A stretch of DNA of 64,000 nt, from the NCBI RefSeq assembly GCF_009759685.1, contig NZ_CP046654.1, positions 2,604,001-2,668,000 of the forward strand, in the 5' to 3' direction. Origin of the DNA: Acinetobacter baumannii (GTDB lineage: Bacteria > Pseudomonadota > Gammaproteobacteria > Pseudomonadales > Moraxellaceae). The translations under genes were made by a program, and so were the position numbers. This document shows positions 7,611 through 16,541 of this stretch, piece by piece; the first letter of the stretch is position 1, and every line of letters starts with the position of its first letter. The notes under the pieces are model-generated. The model searched no databases. It had not been told where the DNA came from and saw only the letters and a program-made list of their open reading frames with translations.

Positions 7611-8957
7611 ATGGAAAGAGATGTTCTAAGTGAGATCAATCACAATAATATGAGCCGTTATCAATGGTTCATCATTTTGATCTGTATTTGTCTCAATATT
7701 ATTGATGGCTTTGATGTGATGGTAATGGCATTTACCGCTCCGTCCGTGTCAGCAGAATGGTCACTTTCAGGCGCACAAATTGGCTTATTGCTGAGTTCAG
7801 GTCTTTTTGGTATGGCTGCCGGTTCAATTTTTCTCGCACCTTTAGCCGATAAAATCGGTCGCCGTTTACTTATCTTGGTTTGTCTTGTAATTGCAGGTCT
7901 TAGCATGTTGGGCTGTGCTTTAGTGCAAAGTCACGGCATGTTGGCCGCACTTCGGTTTATTACCGGAATTGGGGTGGGCGGGATTCTTGCGAGTAGTAAT
8001 GTCTTGGCAAGTGAATATGCCAATGCACGCTGGCGCAGTCTCGCAGTGAGCTTAATGTCTACAGGTTATGGCATTGGTGCGACGCTGGGCGGAGTACTCT
8101 CACTGGCCTTGATTGAGCAGTTAGGTTGGCGTTCAATCTTTTTGGCAGGGGGCATCACAACTATAGTGATGTTGCTGATTAGTGCATGGTTATTACCTGA
8201 ATCTTTAGATTATTTGTTGGCGAAAAGACCAAAACAGGCACTAGAACGTATTAACGCAACAGTAAATCGTATGGGTTTAACTGCTTTAAAAGCCTTACCT
8301 TATTACGGTCAGAATAATCAAAAAAATACAGGTGATATTGGTAAATTATTTTCAGGGCAGCAGGGGTTCCAGACACTTTGTCTTTGGTTTGCATTCTTTT
8401 TAGTGATGTTTGGCTTTTACTTTGTCATGAGCTGGACACCAAAAATTCTGATTTCAATGGGAATGTCGCCTGAACAAGGTGTCAGTACCGGTATTTTAAT
8501 TAGTATTGGTGGTATTTTCGGAGCAGCCATTATTGGTTTACTTGCTTCACGCATGAAAATTTTCTATGCCCTAAGCTTATTTCTGGGATTAACCTCTGTC
8601 TGTGTTTTCCTATTTGTCGCCGTTTCATCTCAAGTGAGCATTGCTCTCATAGTCGGTTTATTACTTGGCACACTCATTAATGGCTGTGTGGCAGGTTTAT
8701 ATTCTATTTCTCCAACAATTTACGATGCTGAAATCCGTAGTCGAGGTGTGGGCTATGCGATTGGTTTTGGTCGGATTGGGGCAATCTTATCGCCAACGGT
8801 TGCAGGCATTTTCTTAGATAAAGGTATTGCACCCGCAACGCTGTATGCCTATTACGGTGTGGTGTTTATTTTGGCTATTTTCCTGATTTTGAGTTTGGGT
8901 AGCGCTTTTTACCGAAGTAAGAAAGAGCAAAACTTCTCACTTAAAACAGCACCTTAA
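7611..8957 (+). CDS. vanK: MFS vanillate/aromatic acid transporter VanK
   Basis: Major facilitator of the aromatic acid:H+ symporter family (448 aa, 12 predicted helices). Signatures: NIIDGFDVMVMAFTAP in helix 1, PLADKIGRRLLIL in loop 2-3, and LPESLDYLLAKRP after helix 6. The start chosen is ATG at 7611 because GGGAG precedes it by 8 nt; an upstream GTG would add 11 residues without a ribosome binding site. It is divergent from vanA across a region with four VanO sites and is followed 31 nt later by a porin gene, so an outer and an inner membrane uptake step are co-expressed. Confidence 0.85.
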   Translation: MERDVLSEINHNNMSRYQWFIILICICLNIIDGFDVMVMAFTAPSVSAEWSLSGAQIGLLLSSGLFGMAAGSIFLAPLADKIGRRLLILVCLVIAGLSMLGCALVQSHGMLAALRFITGIGVGGILASSNVLASEYANARWRSLAVSLMSTGYGIGATLGGVLSLALIEQLGWRSIFLAGGITTIVMLLISAWLLPESLDYLLAKRPKQALERINATVNRMGLTALKALPYYGQNNQKNTGDIGKLFSGQQGFQTLCLWFAFFLVMFGFYFVMSWTPKILISMGMSPEQGVSTGILISIGGIFGAAIIGLLASRMKIFYALSLFLGLTSVCVFLFVAVSSQVSIALIVGLLLGTLINGCVAGLYSISPTIYDAEIRSRGVGYAIGFGRIGAILSPTVAGIFLDKGIAPATLYAYYGVVFILAIFLILSLGSAFYRSKKEQNFSLKTAP

Positions 8958-8988
8958 TCCATTAAAAATTAAATAGTTGAGTTAAAAA

Positions 8989-10269
8989 ATGAAAAAGACA
9001 CCATTATGGGTGGGGGTATGCTTGTGCCCATTATTTAGTCAAGTTGTGCATGCCGAGTTTATTGCAGACAGTAAAGCTGAGCTGACACTGCGTAATTTTT
9101 ACTTTGACCGAGACTATAAAAAAGATCCATATCCCTATACAGCAGCCAGAGATTGGGCACAGGGTTTAATTTTTAAAGGACAGTTTGGTTATACCGAAGG
9201 GACAGTGGGGTTTGGTGTTGATGTGCTCGCAATGGCAGGTTTTAACCTGATGGGAAGCCGTGCTGATGACTATGCACGGAGTGGCTTACTCCCAGTTAAT
9301 CCTGATAACTCGCGTGATGATTATTATGGAAAAATAGGCATTACTGGGAAGGCTAAATTTAGAAAAAATGAGCTTTTTGTGGGTGATCTAGTTCCGCAGT
9401 TACCAACCATATTTTCATCGCCAGCTCGTTTGTTCCCTCAGACTTACCGTGGTATCCGCTTTGTTTCAAATGAAATTCCAAATCTTCAACTGGAAGGGTT
9501 TTATGTCGACGAAGTACGGCAGCGTGACTCCATTCGTTATACCGATGTTGGAACAGACAATATCAATCATCGATTTAACAAAGCTGCCACCACTGACTCG
9601 TTTTATACTTTAGGTGGAAGTTATCAGTTAAAAGACTACCGTTTACGTGCTTACCATGCTGAACTGAAAGACATTTACCAGCAACAATTTTTGGGTTTTA
9701 ACGGCAAACAATCTTTGAATGACCGTCTTAACTTTTTAAGTGATGTGCGGTTTTTTAATAGTGAAGAAACTGGAAGTAAAAAAATAGGAGAGGTCGATAA
9801 CCGACATATTAGTGGCTTATTTGGTTTGAACTATCAAAATCATACGGTTTCTTTGGGCTACATGCAGTCGTTTGGCTCGACTGGTCTGCCATTTTTGTCG
9901 GGAACTGAAAGTCCGGTTGTGCTTGATTTTATGAGTTCGGACTACTCAAATAAAGACGAAAAAGTCTACTCGATTCGTTATGAATATGAATTTAAAAATG
10001 CGCGGATAGGGGATGTTTCATTAAACGGACTACGTTTTATGACCCGTTATGCTAAAGGTGAAAATATTGATTTACTGCAATATGGCGATCAGCGATTTAA
10101 AGAAGATTCGCTAGAGTTTGATTTGGGTTATAAAATTCCAGAAGGCAAGTTAAAAGGCTTAGGAATGCGGGCCCGCTTTTCTCACTACCGTAATGACATG
10201 CCAACGAATATGACTTTCCACTCGGCAAATGAAACGCGTTTGAATGTCGATTACACCTTTAAATTTTAA
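8989..10269 (+). CDS. vanP: OprD-family outer membrane porin for aromatic acid uptake
   Basis: A 426-residue outer membrane barrel. The N-terminus MKKTPLWVGVCLCPLFSQ with VHA before the mature part is a signal peptide, and the protein ends in aromatic/alternating residues (VDYTFKF) ending in Phe, typical of barrel proteins. Many stretches alternate polar and hydrophobic residues. OprD features include the early DRDY and the repeated YEYEF/RARFSHY strands. It follows vanK by 31 nt and precedes a terminator, so it closes the vanKP unit. A role in vanillate entry is inferred from position; Acinetobacter porins in this place are called VanP. Confidence 0.78.
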   Translation: MKKTPLWVGVCLCPLFSQVVHAEFIADSKAELTLRNFYFDRDYKKDPYPYTAARDWAQGLIFKGQFGYTEGTVGFGVDVLAMAGFNLMGSRADDYARSGLLPVNPDNSRDDYYGKIGITGKAKFRKNELFVGDLVPQLPTIFSSPARLFPQTYRGIRFVSNEIPNLQLEGFYVDEVRQRDSIRYTDVGTDNINHRFNKAATTDSFYTLGGSYQLKDYRLRAYHAELKDIYQQQFLGFNGKQSLNDRLNFLSDVRFFNSEETGSKKIGEVDNRHISGLFGLNYQNHTVSLGYMQSFGSTGLPFLSGTESPVVLDFMSSDYSNKDEKVYSIRYEYEFKNARIGDVSLNGLRFMTRYAKGENIDLLQYGDQRFKEDSLEFDLGYKIPEGKLKGLGMRARFSHYRNDMPTNMTFHSANETRLNVDYTFKF

Positions 10270-10277
10270 ATATTAAA

Positions 10278-10320
10278 AAAGCAGGTTGAAACCTTTTATT
10301 TGAGGTTTTAACCTGCTTTT
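10278..10320. terminator. Terminator between porin and GMC oxidoreductase genes
   Basis: AAGCAGGTTGAAACCT pairs with AGGTTTTAACCTGCTT with one mismatch, with A and T tracts on either side. It serves the two convergent genes. Confidence 0.75.
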
Positions 10321-10328
10321 GGATGTGG

Positions 10329-11999
10329 TTAAGCAGATACTTTTGCTGCTTCTAAAACTTCATCATGAGTTTGAGTATAAGCTTGTTCTTCTAAAGTATG
10401 TTTAGCTGGAATATAAGACATTGCACGTTCTGCCAGAGCTGTAATGGTGAGACTTGGGTTAACACCCAAATTTGCACCTAACATTGAACCATCTACAACG
10501 TATAAGTTTTTATAGTTAAATACCCGATTTTGCCCATCTACCACACCACGCTCTGGACTTGAAGCAATTGCACAACCACCCATACAGTGAGCTGTAAAAG
10601 GTACGTTAAACAAAATTTCGGTAATGGTCGTCATGGGGTGGCCATTAAACATTTTGGCAACTTTTTCGGTAAATGCATTGGCCTGCGGAATATAAACAGG
10701 TAGCTTTTTACCTTCGCTCGATAACACCTTACCAAAAGGCCAGAACCAGTTACGTTTCAAGCGCATGTTGATTGAGGCATCGGCAGTTTGCATCACTAAG
10801 AAAATTAAGGTTTGACGTGCAAAACTGACAGGATTACTCATGCGAAGGAAAATAAATGGATGGCAAATGAGTGCCCATAACCAAAAGAAAATACGCGTCC
10901 AACCCGGTTTGCCTTTAGCCATGTAAGTACACATAAGGCCCATGGCATCTGAGCCACTTTGGTAGCGAGTCGCTTCAATGTGAGTGTCATGATCAATGTA
11001 AATACTTGAACCAATAGCAACACCTTTACTCATGTCGACATCTTTACCAAAAAAGCGAACACCTAAAATCGACTCGGCATTGGTACGAACCCGATTACCC
11101 AAATCATCAGAAATATTTGGCAGAGAACCAGACTGTTTTAAACGGAACAACATCTCTTGTGTCCCTAAAGAAGATGCCGAGAAAATCACATTACGAACTC
11201 GCCAAGTACGACGTTGTTTGTTAAACCATGAGCTTGAACATTCGGTCGTGACTTCATAACCGTCGCTGCCATCGGCTTTACCATTGAGTGGTTTAACATC
11301 AACTACTTTGGTTTCTTCATAAACCTTGGCGCCATTTTTTTCGGCAAAGTACAAATAGTTTTTATCTAATGTATTTTTTGCGTTGTGTTTACAACCCGTC
11401 ATACAACCGCCACATGCGGTACAAGTGCCACGGTCTGGACCTTCGCCGTTAAAATAAGGGTCAGGGTAGGTCTTCCCACCTTCTTCACCTTCCGGTGGAA
11501 AGAAAGTGGCAACACGAGTAGGTTTAAATGTATGGCCAACACCGACTGCTTCACCCATTTTCTTTAGCATATGGTCGGCAGGGCCGAAAATTTTATTATC
11601 AGTCACGCCAAGCATACGTTCTGCTTCAGCATAGTGCTGAGGCATTTCATTTTTCCAGTCCGCGGCATCTGCCCACGTGCCTTCATCCCAAATATGTTCA
11701 GGTGGAACCAGTAGGGTATTGGCATAGGTAATTGAACCGCCACCTACGGCATTACCGCAAATAATGGTGACATGGCGAAAAAAACGCATGTTGAAATAAC
11801 CGAAAAGTTTCATGCCCGGACGCCAAATCCAGCGACGGGTATTCCAGTTGTTTTTAGCAAAATCTTCAGCTTTCCAGCGTCGCCCCATTTCCATTACGGC
11901 AACCGAGTAGCCTTTTTCGGTTAAACGGCAAGCAGAAACACTACCACCAAAGCCTGAACCAATAATCAGGTAATCATAGTCATAATTGTTTATTGTCAT
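10329..11999 (-). CDS. GMC-family FAD oxidoreductase (cholesterol-oxidase-like)
   Basis: FAD-dependent alcohol oxidoreductase, 556 aa. N-terminal dinucleotide site GSGFGGS (residues 14-20); GMC C-terminal block with HCMGGCAIASSPERG and NLYVVDGSMLGANLGVNPSL. It contains an unusual Cys cluster, C193-x2-C196-x2-C199-x3-C203, in an otherwise standard flavoprotein. AGGAG lies 8 nt before the ATG. It is the last gene of a minus-strand group BVMO-SDR-hydrolase-GMC, with 28 nt from the hydrolase. It probably oxidises a secondary alcohol or sterol-like alcohol to the ketone used by the BVMO. Substrate unknown. Confidence 0.82.
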   Translation of the reverse strand: MTINNYDYDYLIIGSGFGGSVSACRLTEKGYSVAVMEMGRRWKAEDFAKNNWNTRRWIWRPGMKLFGYFNMRFFRHVTIICGNAVGGGSITYANTLLVPPEHIWDEGTWADAADWKNEMPQHYAEAERMLGVTDNKIFGPADHMLKKMGEAVGVGHTFKPTRVATFFPPEGEEGGKTYPDPYFNGEGPDRGTCTACGGCMTGCKHNAKNTLDKNYLYFAEKNGAKVYEETKVVDVKPLNGKADGSDGYEVTTECSSSWFNKQRRTWRVRNVIFSASSLGTQEMLFRLKQSGSLPNISDDLGNRVRTNAESILGVRFFGKDVDMSKGVAIGSSIYIDHDTHIEATRYQSGSDAMGLMCTYMAKGKPGWTRIFFWLWALICHPFIFLRMSNPVSFARQTLIFLVMQTADASINMRLKRNWFWPFGKVLSSEGKKLPVYIPQANAFTEKVAKMFNGHPMTTITEILFNVPFTAHCMGGCAIASSPERGVVDGQNRVFNYKNLYVVDGSMLGANLGVNPSLTITALAERAMSYIPAKHTLEEQAYTQTHDEVLEAAKVSA

Positions 12000-12027
12000 G
12001 ATGAAGGCTCCTGTCTAATGATATTTT

Positions 12028-12921
12028 TTATATTGACTCTGTATGTTTATCAATGAATTGCCTAATGCGCTCAAAGGAGTCATTAGATTCCTTTAGTATA
12101 CCTGCATGAAATTGAAAAACATGTCCGACTTGGTCATAAACCCTTAAGTTCGTCGGAATGCCGTATTTTTCAGTCTGTTCAGCAAGACGTTTTGCATCGT
12201 CTAATAAAATTTCTTCGGTACCGACATGGATCAGAACCGGCGGTAATCCAGTTAAGTCAGCATAGAGTGGGGAGCACGTTGGCTCGGTTGCCGATTTTTG
12301 GCCGCAATAGTTTTTTGCACACCAGGTTAACCAGCCCTCTGACAACATTGCATCTTGAGCAGCATGAGTTTTTATTGTGTTTCCTGAAAGACTTAAGTCA
12401 ACCCAAGGCGAAAGTAAAACTAACGCCGCTGGCAAAGGTAAACCTGCGTCTCGTAAGGCAATTACGGTGCTTAAGCTCAGTCCGCCGCCAGCTGAGTCCC
12501 CCGCAATCACAAGTTTTTTAGGGTCTTGTCCGTAAGCAAGTAAAGCTTTATAGACAGCAATGCTATCTTCAATAGCAGCAGGGCTTGGGTGTTCTGGGGC
12601 CAGACGATATTCAGGTAACCAGACTTGTGCTTGAGCTACATGTCCGATCTGAGCGGCAAGTTTAGCGTGACTTTTGCTACTGCCCACGACATAGCCACCA
12701 CCATGTAAATACAAAATACCGAGACCTGACTTAATGGTCTTAGGCCGAATATGAAGCGTAGGAACTTGAGCAATTATTTGCTTTTTTGTTTGATAACCAC
12801 GAGGCCCAAGCACAATAGCACTGGCTGCATCACTACAAAAACGTTGTAGCTTTAGTGGTGTTTTAGGGGATAAAGCTGGACGTAGTGTGGTACGGATGGT
12901 CCATGCAAGAAGTTGCTTCAT
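12028..12921 (-). CDS. Alpha/beta hydrolase of the HSL-type esterase family
   Basis: Esterase/lipase of 297 residues. Oxyanion motif HGGGYVVG (residues ~74-81) and nucleophile elbow GDSAGGG (near 142-148) define the hormone-sensitive-lipase group. The C-terminal acid and histidine are likely in TNLRVYDQVGH. No strong ribosome binding site is seen before the ATG. Between the SDR and GMC genes in one minus-strand group, it is well placed to hydrolyse an ester or lactone made by the neighbouring Baeyer-Villiger enzyme. Such genes are often annotated simply as lipases; the pathway role is inferred. Confidence 0.82.
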   Translation of the reverse strand: MKQLLAWTIRTTLRPALSPKTPLKLQRFCSDAASAIVLGPRGYQTKKQIIAQVPTLHIRPKTIKSGLGILYLHGGGYVVGSSKSHAKLAAQIGHVAQAQVWLPEYRLAPEHPSPAAIEDSIAVYKALLAYGQDPKKLVIAGDSAGGGLSLSTVIALRDAGLPLPAALVLLSPWVDLSLSGNTIKTHAAQDAMLSEGWLTWCAKNYCGQKSATEPTCSPLYADLTGLPPVLIHVGTEEILLDDAKRLAEQTEKYGIPTNLRVYDQVGHVFQFHAGILKESNDSFERIRQFIDKHTESI

Positions 12922-12993
12922 AATAAGGACTCATACTAAGCATGTGAGATTAGCCAGCATCTCCTAAAATTAAGAGCATGCTGACCACTATTT

Positions 12994-13848
12994 TTATTTT
13001 GCTGATTTGTTGAGTAGGCGAGTTTGCCAAGCTGTCGCGGCTGCAAAGATCTTTTGGTAGCCTTGCGGCAGAATACGCTGAATCACATCGACGGCTTTTG
13101 CATCGGCTCCAATAAGTAAACGGCGGCGGTCCTTACGAACAGCTTCCAAAATTTGCTGAGCTGCATCATCAGCAGGGGTGCGAAGTAATTTATCGAAAGC
13201 ATCTTGGCTTTTTAGCGGGTCCATTCCTAAAGACTGGACGCTATTATTCATACGTGCAGCTTTGGCAATATTGGTGCGAATACCACCCGGATGCACACAA
13301 GTCGCGCTCACACCCGCATTTTGCATATCAAGTTCTTGGCGCAAGGATTCAGTAAAACCACGAACGGCAAATTTACTTGCGTTATAAGCACTTTGGGTCG
13401 GTTGAGCTGTTAAGCCAAACATACTGGAAATATTAATAATATGCCCATCACCACTTTGCTTTAAGTAAGGTAAAAATTCTTTGGTACCATAAACTACGCC
13501 CCAAAAATTAATACCAATGAGCCATTCAAGATCTTCGTAGCTCACACCTTCAGCCGTACTACCAATTGCGACACCAGCATTATTAAAAATCAGGTTAACT
13601 TGGCCATGCTCATCTACCACTGCCTTTGCCCAAGTTGCAACCTCCTCACGTTTAGCCACATCAACTTTTTGAGTGGTGACTTTGACAGAATAGGGTGCTA
13701 ATAGCTCGACTGTTTTGGCTAACCCGGCTTCACTAATATCAGAAAGTGCCAGATGACAGCCTTGTTTGGCGAGGGCGATTGCAATTGCTTGACCAATACC
13801 TGAACCCGCACCTGTCACAGCTGCGACTTTATTTTTAAAAGACTTCAT
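12994..13848 (-). CDS. Short-chain dehydrogenase/reductase
   Basis: Classical SDR, 284 aa. Cofactor motif TGAGSGIG (residues 12-19), NNAG near 90, and active-site Ser (NISSMFG), Tyr and Lys in AYNASKF. An extended C-terminus of about 40 residues follows the core. It lies between the BVMO and the esterase (44 nt from the BVMO, 72 nt to the esterase) on the same strand. It probably interconverts an alcohol and a ketone or aldehyde in the same pathway. Substrate not deducible. Confidence 0.82.
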   Translation of the reverse strand: MKSFKNKVAAVTGAGSGIGQAIAIALAKQGCHLALSDISEAGLAKTVELLAPYSVKVTTQKVDVAKREEVATWAKAVVDEHGQVNLIFNNAGVAIGSTAEGVSYEDLEWLIGINFWGVVYGTKEFLPYLKQSGDGHIINISSMFGLTAQPTQSAYNASKFAVRGFTESLRQELDMQNAGVSATCVHPGGIRTNIAKAARMNNSVQSLGMDPLKSQDAFDKLLRTPADDAAQQILEAVRKDRRRLLIGADAKAVDVIQRILPQGYQKIFAAATAWQTRLLNKSAK

Positions 13849-13892
13849 AAAATTCTCCGTTTATTTTTCTCATTTCCTATGGCGAAGCGTAT

Positions 13893-15380
13893 TTAAGAAA
13901 TAGCCGACACCTGAGTGTAGTTTTCAATGTCAAAGCGACGAGTGCGTTGGCGATATTCAAGGGTAAAACCTGGCCAGTTATTGGTATTTTTGCCATCAGC
14001 AGTTTGATACCAACTGGTACAGCCTTGCGCCCACACCGTTTTTTTCATTTTTTCCTGAATATTTTGATTAAACTCGTGTTGAATTTCGGCACGAATGTTG
14101 GTGAACAGCAGGTTATTTTTCAAAGTAGTGCGCAGTGCATCTAAAATATAATTCACCTGACTTTCAATCATATAGACGATTGAGTTATGTCCGAGGTTGG
14201 TATTTGGTCCATACAACATAAAGAAGTTAGGGAATCCGTTTACTGTTAGACCTAAATAAGCCTCAGCACCATCTTTCCATGTGTCTTTTAATGTACGCCC
14301 ATCAAGTCCAGTAATTTGCATTGGCGCCATAAATTCAGTCGCTGTAAAACCTGTACCGTAAATAATGGCATCAACTTCACGCAGCTTTCCTTCCGTGTCT
14401 AAAATGCCATGTTCGGTAATTTCTTGAATACCTGTATCAATCACATCAACATGAGGTTGGGTCAGCGTTTCATACCAGTGGTTAGAGATTAAAATACGTT
14501 TACAACCAATTGGATAGTCCGGCATTAAACGATGGCGTAACTTCCCATCTTTAACAACTTTTCGAATGTGGCGCTGGAATATGTATTCCACCAAAGGCAT
14601 TTCATTAAGTGAAGTTGTAAAAGCAAGTAGGCGAATTTCATGATGGCCATATTGCAAGGCGCGGTCTAGACTTTGCAAGATCGGCAGTTTACGGAAAGCT
14701 TTTTTTTCTAAAGGTTGGTAAACCCGATCCGGTTTTGGAATAACATAAGGCGCTGAGCGTTGATAAACGTCTAGGTGAGCCACTTGTTTTGCAATTTCAG
14801 GTACAAACTGAATCGCGCTTGCGCCTGTGCCAATGACTGCAACACGTTTACCAGTTAAGTCATAGTCATGGTCCCAACGCGCTGAGTGAAATGCCTTACC
14901 CTTAAAGTTTTCAATGCCTTTAAGTTTTGGATAGGCTGGGCGGTTAAGTTGGCCTACAGCACCAACCAGAAATTCCGCTTCAAACTGTTCACCAGTTGTA
15001 CTTTGGATGTGCCATACACCTTGCAGTGCATCAAATTCGGCGCTGGCTATTTCAGTATTAAATTTGGTGTGCGGGCGAAGATCATATTTATCGGCACAGT
15101 GACGTAAATATTGATAAATCTCTTGAGATGTCCCGTAGCGATTTTTCCAACCAAGTTCCTGTTCAAAAGAAAAAGAATAAAGATGTGACGGCACATCACA
15201 TGCAGCGCCCGGATAAGTGTTGTCACGCCAGACACCACCTACATCGGCAGCTTTTTCAAATAGAGTAAATTGTTCAAAACCTGCTTGTTTGAGACGAATG
15301 GCAAGTCCTAGACCACCAAAGCCAGTGCCAATAATGGCGATGCGTACATTTTTATTTGAATTAGACGACGAATTAAACAT
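13893..15380 (-). CDS. Flavin-containing monooxygenase with Baeyer-Villiger signature (BVMO 1)
   Basis: Class B flavoprotein monooxygenase, 495 aa, expected to insert oxygen next to a ketone using NADPH and O2. FAD site GTGFGG (18-23), the type I Baeyer-Villiger fingerprint FKGKAFHSARW (159-169, matching FxGxxxHxxxW), and the NADPH site GTGASA (184-189). The start is the ATG of MFNSSS; a TTG start further upstream adds 15 residues and lacks support. First gene of the minus-strand group with SDR, esterase and GMC oxidoreductase, and divergent from an AraC gene. Confidence 0.85.
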   Translation of the reverse strand: MFNSSSNSNKNVRIAIIGTGFGGLGLAIRLKQAGFEQFTLFEKAADVGGVWRDNTYPGAACDVPSHLYSFSFEQELGWKNRYGTSQEIYQYLRHCADKYDLRPHTKFNTEIASAEFDALQGVWHIQSTTGEQFEAEFLVGAVGQLNRPAYPKLKGIENFKGKAFHSARWDHDYDLTGKRVAVIGTGASAIQFVPEIAKQVAHLDVYQRSAPYVIPKPDRVYQPLEKKAFRKLPILQSLDRALQYGHHEIRLLAFTTSLNEMPLVEYIFQRHIRKVVKDGKLRHRLMPDYPIGCKRILISNHWYETLTQPHVDVIDTGIQEITEHGILDTEGKLREVDAIIYGTGFTATEFMAPMQITGLDGRTLKDTWKDGAEAYLGLTVNGFPNFFMLYGPNTNLGHNSIVYMIESQVNYILDALRTTLKNNLLFTNIRAEIQHEFNQNIQEKMKKTVWAQGCTSWYQTADGKNTNNWPGFTLEYRQRTRRFDIENYTQVSAIS

Positions 15381-15516
15381 AGGCTGCTCTAAAATCCTTA
15401 AAAACAGTGAGCGAAAAAATCGCAATTTCCTGTATGCAGAATAGACGTTTATTAACTTGATTTAGAGGATGGATGAGGACAAAATATTGTGATTCGAGGA
15501 CATTCTGAGCAATACA

Positions 15517-16530
15517 GTGAAGTATGCATGGGCATTTGAACGCAGTGTACATAGTGTTCGGTTAATGGCTGATTTCGCGCTGGAATCAGGCATCTCTTAT
15601 CAGACAATTTTGCAAGGGACTGGGCTTAGCCAACAACAATTACTTGACCCTAATATGGTGGTGACAGGCCATCAGGAATTACAGTTGATTCATAACTTGG
15701 TTGAGCAATTAGGAGACAGACCGACATTAGGCTTAGAGGTGGGCACACGCTATCATTTCACCACATTTGGGCCATTAGGCATGGCTCTGATGAGTAGTGC
15801 GAGCATTCGTGAAGCACTGGATCTGGCTTTAACCTATTTTACTTTAACCTTTGCTTTTACCCGCTTTGATGTGTCGGATACACCACAAGGAATCCGTATC
15901 GAAATTGATGAGCAAGATATTCCATCTTCAGTGCGTCAATTCATTATTGAACGCGATGCCGCTGCACTCATTACGGTACAGCGAGATTTGGTACAGGATA
16001 ATTTTTGCCAATATTTGGCTTTTTCTTTCCAACCCAAAGGTGATGCCGAGCCTTATCGGAATTTATTTGGGGTCATGCCAGAATTTGGTGCAGCTAAAAG
16101 TTTTGTGATTCTTGATCCGCAAAAAGTAGATCAAAAGCTACTTATGGCGAATGAGTTGGTTCTGCACACTGCAGAAGAACAATGTCGTCAAATATTAGAA
16201 AAGCGCCAATCACAAAATAAATTTACAACCTTAGTGCAACAGCAGCTGATGAGTATGCGTGGGGAAATGCCATCTATGGATATAGTGGCTGATCGACTGC
16301 ATTTAAATATAAGAACCCTGCGCCGTCACTTGGCATCGGAAGGAATGACTTTTATCCAGATTCGTGAAGAGGTTAGACAGGTCTTAGCAGAGCAATATTT
16401 GGCATTACCAAAAGCTTCTGTTGAGCAAATTGCCGAATGGTTAGGTTATGCCGAACCTGCCAGTTTTATTCATGCTTATAAAAGATGGCATGGGAAAACA
16501 CCTCATGCCATGCGGTTAAATAGCCAATAG
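15517..16530 (+). CDS. AraC-family regulator with Arabinose_bd-type N-terminal domain
   Basis: Transcription regulator of 337 aa. The N-terminal two thirds match the ligand domain of OruR/PhbR-like AraC proteins (LGLEVGTRYHFTTFGPLGMA). The C-terminal HTH pair includes MDIVADRLHLNIRTLRRHLA and VEQIAEWLGYAEPASFIHAYKRW. It is divergent from BVMO 1 across 136 bp and is the likely activator of that operon. The annotated start is GTG at 15517. A CTG four codons upstream has a better placed GAGGA, so the true start is uncertain. Confidence 0.85.
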   Translation: MKYAWAFERSVHSVRLMADFALESGISYQTILQGTGLSQQQLLDPNMVVTGHQELQLIHNLVEQLGDRPTLGLEVGTRYHFTTFGPLGMALMSSASIREALDLALTYFTLTFAFTRFDVSDTPQGIRIEIDEQDIPSSVRQFIIERDAAALITVQRDLVQDNFCQYLAFSFQPKGDAEPYRNLFGVMPEFGAAKSFVILDPQKVDQKLLMANELVLHTAEEQCRQILEKRQSQNKFTTLVQQQLMSMRGEMPSMDIVADRLHLNIRTLRRHLASEGMTFIQIREEVRQVLAEQYLALPKASVEQIAEWLGYAEPASFIHAYKRWHGKTPHAMRLNSQ

Positions 16531-16541
16531 TCAAAGTATCT

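Noticed and set aside
13893..15425. TTG start for BVMO 1
   Set aside because: The added residues are not needed by the family and the downstream ATG fits the usual N-terminus.
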